Made by a program: the position numbers and the translations under genes. The notes beneath the pieces are model-generated. The model ran no database searches. It was not told where the DNA came from and was given only the letters and a program-made list of their open reading frames with translations. A DNA stretch of 9,241 nt from Ruminococcaceae bacterium UBA5401 (GTDB lineage: Bacteria; Bacillota; Clostridia; Oscillospirales; Acutalibacteraceae): positions 1 through 9,241 of the forward strand of contig DHOB01000060.1 in assembly GCA_002409675.1 (NCBI GenBank). Direction: 5' to 3'. Position 1 is the first letter of the stretch. The number at the start of each line of letters is the position of its first letter. This document shows positions 6,228 to 9,241 of this stretch, piece by piece.

Positions 6228-6251
6228 TCCCGGCGCAACTTTGCGCCGGGA
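6228..6251. repeat. Perfect GC-rich palindrome upstream of the patatin promoter
   Basis: An 11-bp arm TCCCGGCGCAA (6228-6238) and its complement TTGCGCCGGGA (6241-6251) are separated by two bases. No T-run follows on either strand, so it does not look like a terminator. It ends 15 bases before the proposed -35 of the patatin promoter and could be an operator or a cruciform-forming site; its function is not evident. Confidence 0.5.
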
Positions 6252-6266
6252 GGGCTTCCCCCCCTC

Positions 6267-6295
6267 TTGCTTTTCGACGGTTTCAGCGTTATGAT
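6267..6295 (+). promoter_or_regulatory. Possible promoter for the patatin-like gene
   Basis: Plus-strand -35 TTGCTT (6267-6272), 17-bp spacer and -10 TATGAT (6290-6295), five of six bases of the consensus -10. It would give a leader of about 45 nt ending at the patatin ATG at 6347. The weak -35 keeps confidence moderate. Confidence 0.48.
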
Positions 6296-6346
6296 AATAC
6301 GGAATAAAAATCTGGAATAAAATTTCAGGGAAAAGGAAAATATGCC

Positions 6347-7192
6347 ATGTCGGTAAGTCTGGTGCTGCAGGGCGGTGGAATACGGGGATGGTATACGAGC
6401 GGGGTGCTTACGGCGCTCCGCGAAGAGAACATAGAGTTCCGGAAAGTCTACGGCGTGTCTGCGGGCGCCCTGTGCGCCATTCCCTATATTTCGGGGCAGC
6501 TGAGCAGGAAAACGGCGGCCGCTTATGTGAAAAACCTGAGGGACAGGCGCTTTATGAGCGTCGGCAACCTGCGCCGGACGGGGTCCTATTTTGGCTTCGA
6601 CTATATGCTGGAAGAACTGCCCCGCCGGCTGCCGTTCGATTACCGGGCATTCTTCAGTTCCCCCATTGAGCTGGAAGTGGGGACGACGGACCTTAAAACC
6701 GGGCGGGCCGTCTATTTTGGAAAAGACGAGCTGAAAAAAAGCCTGGCGCCCCTCAGGGCGTCCTGCTCGCTGCCCTTTTTTGCGAATATCGTCGAGTATC
6801 GGGACTATGCCCTGCTGGACGGCGGATGCGTGGAGCCGATCCCCATCGACCAGCCCCTGAGGGACGGCAGTGAGAAAAACGTGATCGTTCTGACCCGCGT
6901 GGGCTCCTACCGAGAGAAGCGCGGGTCCCGGCTTTCGGACGCCATGCTTTCCAGAAAATACGGGCAGTACCCGAATTTTGTGAACTCCATGGAGCGCCAT
7001 TTCCAGACCTACAATCGTGAAGTCGACCTCTGCTCGCGTCTGGAGCGGCAGGGCAGGGCCGTCGTTATCCGGCCCCGCGGCCGCGTCGGCGTCAGACGCT
7101 ACCGGGACACGGAGCGGATGATGCAGATGTACCGCATGGGAATCCGCGACTGCAGGGAAAAGCTTCCCCTGATTCGCAGGTTCGTTTCTTAG
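6347..7192 (+). CDS. Patatin-like phospholipase (RssA/YjjU-type)
   Basis: Predicted serine lipid acyl hydrolase using a Ser-Asp dyad; the actual substrate is unknown. 281 residues, with no signal peptide or membrane segment, so probably cytosolic. The oxyanion-hole motif is GGGIRG (9-14), the nucleophile elbow is GVSAG (36-40) with Ser38, and the catalytic Asp158 lies in LLDGG followed by CVEPIPID, the standard family ending of the active site. The C-terminal quarter is very rich in arginine (about 235-280), which may help it meet acidic lipid head groups; that is inference. The start is ATG 6347, with an AAGGA ribosome binding site at 6333-6337. It is transcribed alone, divergently from the permease and convergently with prfC. 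The closest bacterial style is the uncharacterised YjjU/RssA group of patatin-like proteins in Firmicutes. The family call is firm, the role is open. Confidence 0.92.
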   Translation: MSVSLVLQGGGIRGWYTSGVLTALREENIEFRKVYGVSAGALCAIPYISGQLSRKTAAAYVKNLRDRRFMSVGNLRRTGSYFGFDYMLEELPRRLPFDYRAFFSSPIELEVGTTDLKTGRAVYFGKDELKKSLAPLRASCSLPFFANIVEYRDYALLDGGCVEPIPIDQPLRDGSEKNVIVLTRVGSYREKRGSRLSDAMLSRKYGQYPNFVNSMERHFQTYNREVDLCSRLERQGRAVVIRPRGRVGVRRYRDTERMMQMYRMGIRDCREKLPLIRRFVS

Positions 7193-7195
7193 GCA

Positions 7196-7226
7196 GCCGG
7201 GCACAGTGATTCCGGAAGCGCCCGGC
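7196..7226. repeat. GC-rich inverted repeat just after the patatin stop
   Basis: GCCGGGC (7196-7202) and GCCCGGC (7220-7226) can form a 7-bp stem with a 17-nt loop. It has no T-tract. It may help end or protect the patatin transcript, but evidence is limited to the pairing. Confidence 0.35.
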
Positions 7227-7273
7227 CGGCCCCCTGCCCGGTTCCGGATGGTCGCAATTGTGCGGCGAACAGA

Positions 7274-7308
7274 CGGATGCCCCCGGAGTTTTTCTCCGGG
7301 GGCATCCG
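7274..7308. terminator. Bidirectional hairpin between patatin gene and prfC
   Basis: Perfect 15-bp inverted repeat (CGGATGCCCCCGGAG at 7274-7288, complement 7294-7308) with a five-T loop, between two convergent genes. CGAAC (7266-7270) and GTTCG (7311-7315) can extend the stem. The position and strength point to a shared transcription end, though neither strand has a U-tract after the stem. Confidence 0.65.
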
Positions 7309-7323
7309 CCGTTCGGCTCCGGA

Positions 7324-8916
7324 TTATTCCCTTCCGAATTCGGTGAGGGCGAGGCCTTTGTTGTGCTTGAGGGCCCAGTCGATGCTCCAGCCGTTGCAGA
7401 AGAGCAGCAGGTCGCGGCCCTTCAGGTCCTGCACGCGCCGGGTGTCGGAGGTCAGGTCCAGCGGACCCTCGCCGGCGTGGGAGATCCAGCGGATTTCCTC
7501 ATAGGGCAGCGGGGTCATGCGGATGTCCACGTTATACTCGTTTTTCAGCCGGTACTGCAGCACGTCGAACTGCAGCACGCCGACCGCGCCCACGATGACT
7601 TCCTCCAGGCCGGCGTTCGGCTCCTGAAAAATCTGGATGGCGCCCTCCTGCGCAATCTGCGCCATGCCCTTGACAAACTGCTTGCGCTTCATGGTGTCCA
7701 CCTGCTGCACCAGCGAGAAATGCTCGGGGGCGAAGGTGGGGATGCCGGCGAAGCGGAACGGCTTTTCGGGGTCGCAAAGCGTGTCGCCAATGGAGAAGAT
7801 GCCGGGGTCGAACAGGCCGATCACGTCGCCCGCGTAGGCTTCCTCGATGATTTCGCGGTTCTGCGCCATCAGGTGCTGCGGCTGGGCGAGCTTGACCTTT
7901 CGCCCGCCCTGCACGTGGTAGACCTCCATGCCCTTCTCGAATTTTCCCGAGCAGATGCGGATGAAGGCGATGCGGTCCCGGTGGGCGCGGTTCATGTTCG
8001 CCTGGATTTTGAAGACGAACGCGGAAAAATGCGGGTCGAACGGGTCGATTGGGCCGATGTCCGCGACGCGCGGAAGCGGCGGCGTGGTCATGTGCAGAAA
8101 TTCCCTGAGGAACGGCTCCACGCCGAAATTGGTCAGCGCCGAGCCGAAAAACACCGGCGACAGCTTTCCGCCGAGCACGGCCTCCCGGTTCAGAGGGTCG
8201 CCCGCGCCGTCCAGCAGCGCCACGTCGTCCCGCAGGCGGCGCAGCGGCTCGGAACCGATGAGCTTTTCTGCGGCAGGGTCGTCCGGCGCGACGGCGGTGG
8301 CGCGCACTTCTTTTTGCGCGAAGACCGCCTCGCTGTTCGCGTGGAAGATGAGGATGCGGCGGCTTTCGCGGTCGTAGACGCCCCTGAACTCCTTGCCGGA
8401 GCCGACGGGCCAGTTGACCGGGCAGGTGCGGATGCCGAGCAGGTGCTCGATCTCTTCCATCAGGTCGAACGGGTCGCGCGCGTCGCGGTCCATCTTGTTG
8501 ATGAAGGTGAAGATGGGGATGTGCCGCAGGGTGCAGACTTTGAACAGCTTGCGCGTCTGTTTCTCGACGCCCTTGGCGGCGTCCAGCACCATCACGGCGG
8601 AGTCCGCCGCCATCAGGGTGCGGTAGGTGTCCTCCGAAAAATCCTGGTGGCCGGGCGTGTCGAGGATATTGATGCAGTAGCCGCCGTAACTGAACTGCAT
8701 CACGGACGACGTGACCGAGATGCCCCTCTGCTTTTCAATCTCCATCCAGTCGGAGACGGCGTGCCGCTGCGCCTTTTTTCCCTTGACGGAACCCGCCAGC
8801 GCGATGGCCCCGCCGTAAAGCAGCAGCTTTTCGGTCAGCGTCGTCTTGCCGGCGTCCGGGTGGGAGATGATGGCGAACGTCCTTCTTTTTTCGATTTCTT
8901 TCCGAAAATCAGGCAC
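7324..8916 (-). CDS. prfC: Peptide chain release factor 3 (RF3)
   Basis: Translational GTPase that removes RF1 and RF2 from the ribosome after they have released the finished peptide. 530 residues, the normal RF3 length (about 529 in E. coli). G-domain motifs: G1 SHPDAGKTT (18-26), G2 RGISVTS (64-70), G3 DTPGHQD (86-92), G4 NKMD (140-143). The segment DWMEIEKQRG before G2 is typical of RF3. The C-terminal domains carry RF3-type blocks such as GAVGVLQFDVLQYRL and FCNGWSIDWAL, which separate it from EF-G and tetracycline-resistance proteins. The start is GTG 8914-8916, supported by GGAGGT (8925-8930) eight bases upstream. It is monocistronic in this window, with a promoter at 9023-9051 and a leader of about 100 nt containing two tiny reading frames. 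RF3 is not universal in bacteria, so its presence is mildly informative. Confidence 0.97.
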   Translation of the reverse strand: MPDFRKEIEKRRTFAIISHPDAGKTTLTEKLLLYGGAIALAGSVKGKKAQRHAVSDWMEIEKQRGISVTSSVMQFSYGGYCINILDTPGHQDFSEDTYRTLMAADSAVMVLDAAKGVEKQTRKLFKVCTLRHIPIFTFINKMDRDARDPFDLMEEIEHLLGIRTCPVNWPVGSGKEFRGVYDRESRRILIFHANSEAVFAQKEVRATAVAPDDPAAEKLIGSEPLRRLRDDVALLDGAGDPLNREAVLGGKLSPVFFGSALTNFGVEPFLREFLHMTTPPLPRVADIGPIDPFDPHFSAFVFKIQANMNRAHRDRIAFIRICSGKFEKGMEVYHVQGGRKVKLAQPQHLMAQNREIIEEAYAGDVIGLFDPGIFSIGDTLCDPEKPFRFAGIPTFAPEHFSLVQQVDTMKRKQFVKGMAQIAQEGAIQIFQEPNAGLEEVIVGAVGVLQFDVLQYRLKNEYNVDIRMTPLPYEEIRWISHAGEGPLDLTSDTRRVQDLKGRDLLLFCNGWSIDWALKHNKGLALTEFGRE

Positions 8917-8924
8917 TGATTGAT

Positions 8925-8930
8925 ACCTCC
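8925..8930 (-). promoter_or_regulatory. prfC: Ribosome binding site deciding the GTG start of prfC
   Basis: GGAGGT on the minus strand, eight bases before GTG 8916-8914. No ATG gives a full-length RF3 N-terminus (PDFRKEIEKRRTFAIISH), so the GTG is the start. Confidence 0.85.
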
Positions 8931-8973
8931 AGCCTTTCTGTCTGTTTTTTTTCAGCAGAGCCTCAGGCCGGCT

Positions 8974-8988
8974 TCATGGGTTCTCCAT
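8974..8988 (-). CDS. Putative leader mini-ORF upstream of prfC (Met-Glu-Asn-Pro-stop)
   Basis: ATG GAG AAC CCA TGA on the minus strand, preceded at an ideal six bases by a strong GGAGGGG ribosome binding site (8995-9001). It lies inside the predicted prfC leader, 57 bases before the prfC start. Its stop overlaps the start of a second tiny frame, ATG AAG CCG GCC TGA (8963-8977), as ATGA. Both end in TGA. Whether it is translated is unknown; its four-residue size means the only support is the ribosome binding site and position. Confidence 0.35.
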   Translation of the reverse strand: MENP

Positions 8989-9022
8989 CTTTTTCCCCTC
9001 CGCAACGAAACAAAGTATTCCT

Positions 9023-9051
9023 ATTTTATCCCTTTCCTTCCCAATAATCAA
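9023..9051 (-). promoter_or_regulatory. Sigma-A-type promoter for prfC
   Basis: Minus-strand -35 TTGATT (9046-9051), 17-bp spacer and -10 TAAAAT (9023-9028). It lies in a short AT-rich island between the GC-rich repeats and prfC. Transcription would start near 9016, about 100 nt before the GTG. Confidence 0.65.
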
Positions 9052-9054
9052 GCG

Positions 9055-9110
9055 CGGCGTGTCGCCGTCCCCACCGGCCCGGCGGCGTGTCGCCGCTCCC
9101 ACCGGCCCGG
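9055..9110. repeat. Two tandem copies of a 28-bp GC-rich repeat
   Basis: Bases 9055-9082 and 9083-9110 are identical except that positions 14-15 read TC in the first and CT in the second. Each unit opens with CGGCGTGTCGCCG, a 5-bp stem with a 3-nt loop, and ends with CACCGGCCCGG. With only two directly abutting copies and no spacer it is not a CRISPR array. Confidence 0.8.
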
Positions 9111-9241
9111 CGCGGGGAACGGCAAAAACCACAGGCCCGCTCTGCCGGGACAGGATAAGACATCTCCCGCCGGCAGAGCCGGTTTCGGCCCGGCGCGGGG
9201 GACGGTGAAAACTGAAAGTTTAGTCTGCCGGGACGGTCAAA
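9104..9241. repeat. Imperfect 83-bp tandem repeat running off the window edge
   Basis: Bases 9104-9186 and 9187-9241 align without gaps at an offset of 83. The best-kept parts are GGCCCGGCGCGGGG (9104 and 9187) and TCTGCCGGGA (9141 and 9224). The first unit contains a 10-bp inverted repeat, GCTCTGCCGG (9139-9148) with CCGGCAGAGC (9170-9179). The second unit is cut by the window end. No gene is visible here, and the core CGGCCCGGCG also closes the first 28-bp repeat (9075-9084). Confidence 0.68.

Larger units (their letters stand above)
5806..6346. other. Non-coding divergent spacer between permease and patatin genes
   Basis: This 541-bp gap has no convincing gene. It is markedly AT-richer than its surroundings between about 6001 and 6180. 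It holds, from left to right, the permease ribosome binding site, a 13-bp hairpin (5839-5869), a minus-strand intrinsic terminator (5921-5960), another hairpin (5986-6007), a 14-bp palindrome (6013-6026), a possible minus-strand promoter (6037-6065), an 11-bp direct repeat (6041-6051 and 6113-6123), a long GC palindrome (6228-6251) and a possible patatin promoter (6267-6295). A 150-codon plus-strand frame (5855-6307) crosses these signals and is judged spurious. Confidence 0.7.

Noticed and set aside
5855..6307. 150-codon plus-strand frame in the permease-patatin spacer
   Set aside because: It runs through the terminator, hairpins and patatin promoter, lacks a ribosome binding site and has no recognisable domain.
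5961..6346. T-box or known amino-acid riboswitch in the permease leader
   Set aside because: The T-box sequence (TGGNACCGCG) and other consensus cores that I know are absent, and the leader from the best promoter is only about 110 nt.
7258..8919. 553-codon open frame on the plus strand opposite prfC
   Set aside because: It is the antisense of a fully conserved RF3 gene; the product is rich in His, Arg, Asp and Val with no recognisable domain, a common artefact of GC-rich codon use.
9055..9241. CRISPR array
   Set aside because: The 28-bp units abut directly with no spacers, and the longer repeat is imperfect and palindromic; no cas genes are present.

Overview
This window is a stretch of ordinary-looking, GC-rich bacterial chromosome. 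It holds eight protein genes and no recognisable tRNA, rRNA, CRISPR array or insertion sequence. The gene content fits a GC-rich member of the Firmicutes/Clostridia, possibly Oscillospiraceae-like. The pointers are a short ACT-type SerA behind SerC, a PrpC-type phosphatase with a Hanks-type kinase, strong AGGAGG-like ribosome binding sites, and consensus sigma-A-type promoters in AT-richer spacers. That placement is an inference from gene style, not from a marker gene.

Layout, left to right. Bases 1-1910 (+): the 3' two thirds of serC and a complete serA, 18 bp apart, form a serine biosynthesis operon that ends at a bidirectional terminator (1950-1991). Bases 2004-5805 (-), in transcription order: an APC-superfamily permease, a PP2C-type phosphatase, a PII signalling protein and a membrane-anchored Ser/Thr kinase. 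The permease and phosphatase genes are 45 bp apart. A near-consensus promoter (3421-3449) lies between the phosphatase and PII genes, so PII and the kinase can also be made as their own bicistron. Bases 5806-6346: a non-coding divergent spacer with several hairpins, including a good intrinsic terminator pointing toward the permease. Bases 6347-7192 (+): a patatin-like phospholipase. Bases 7324-8916 (-): prfC, peptide chain release factor 3, with a GTG start, a good upstream promoter and two tiny TGA-ended reading frames in its leader. Bases 9055-9241: a GC-rich block of short tandem and palindromic repeats that continues past the window edge.

The most interesting part is the PP2C / PII / Ser-Thr kinase cluster. 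PII proteins are usually uridylylated on Tyr51 (proteobacteria), adenylylated (actinobacteria) or phosphorylated on Ser49 and dephosphorylated by a PP2C enzyme (cyanobacteria). This PII has no Tyr at the 51 position. It carries a Thr where cyanobacterial Ser49 aligns, has one extra T-loop residue, and is encoded directly between a PP2C phosphatase and a Ser/Thr kinase. The arrangement suggests, but does not prove, a self-contained phospho-switch on PII, possibly acting on the neighbouring amino-acid-type permease. A second lead is the prfC leader, where a strong Shine-Dalgarno precedes a four-residue frame ending Pro-TGA. That could make release factor 3 expression sensitive to termination efficiency.
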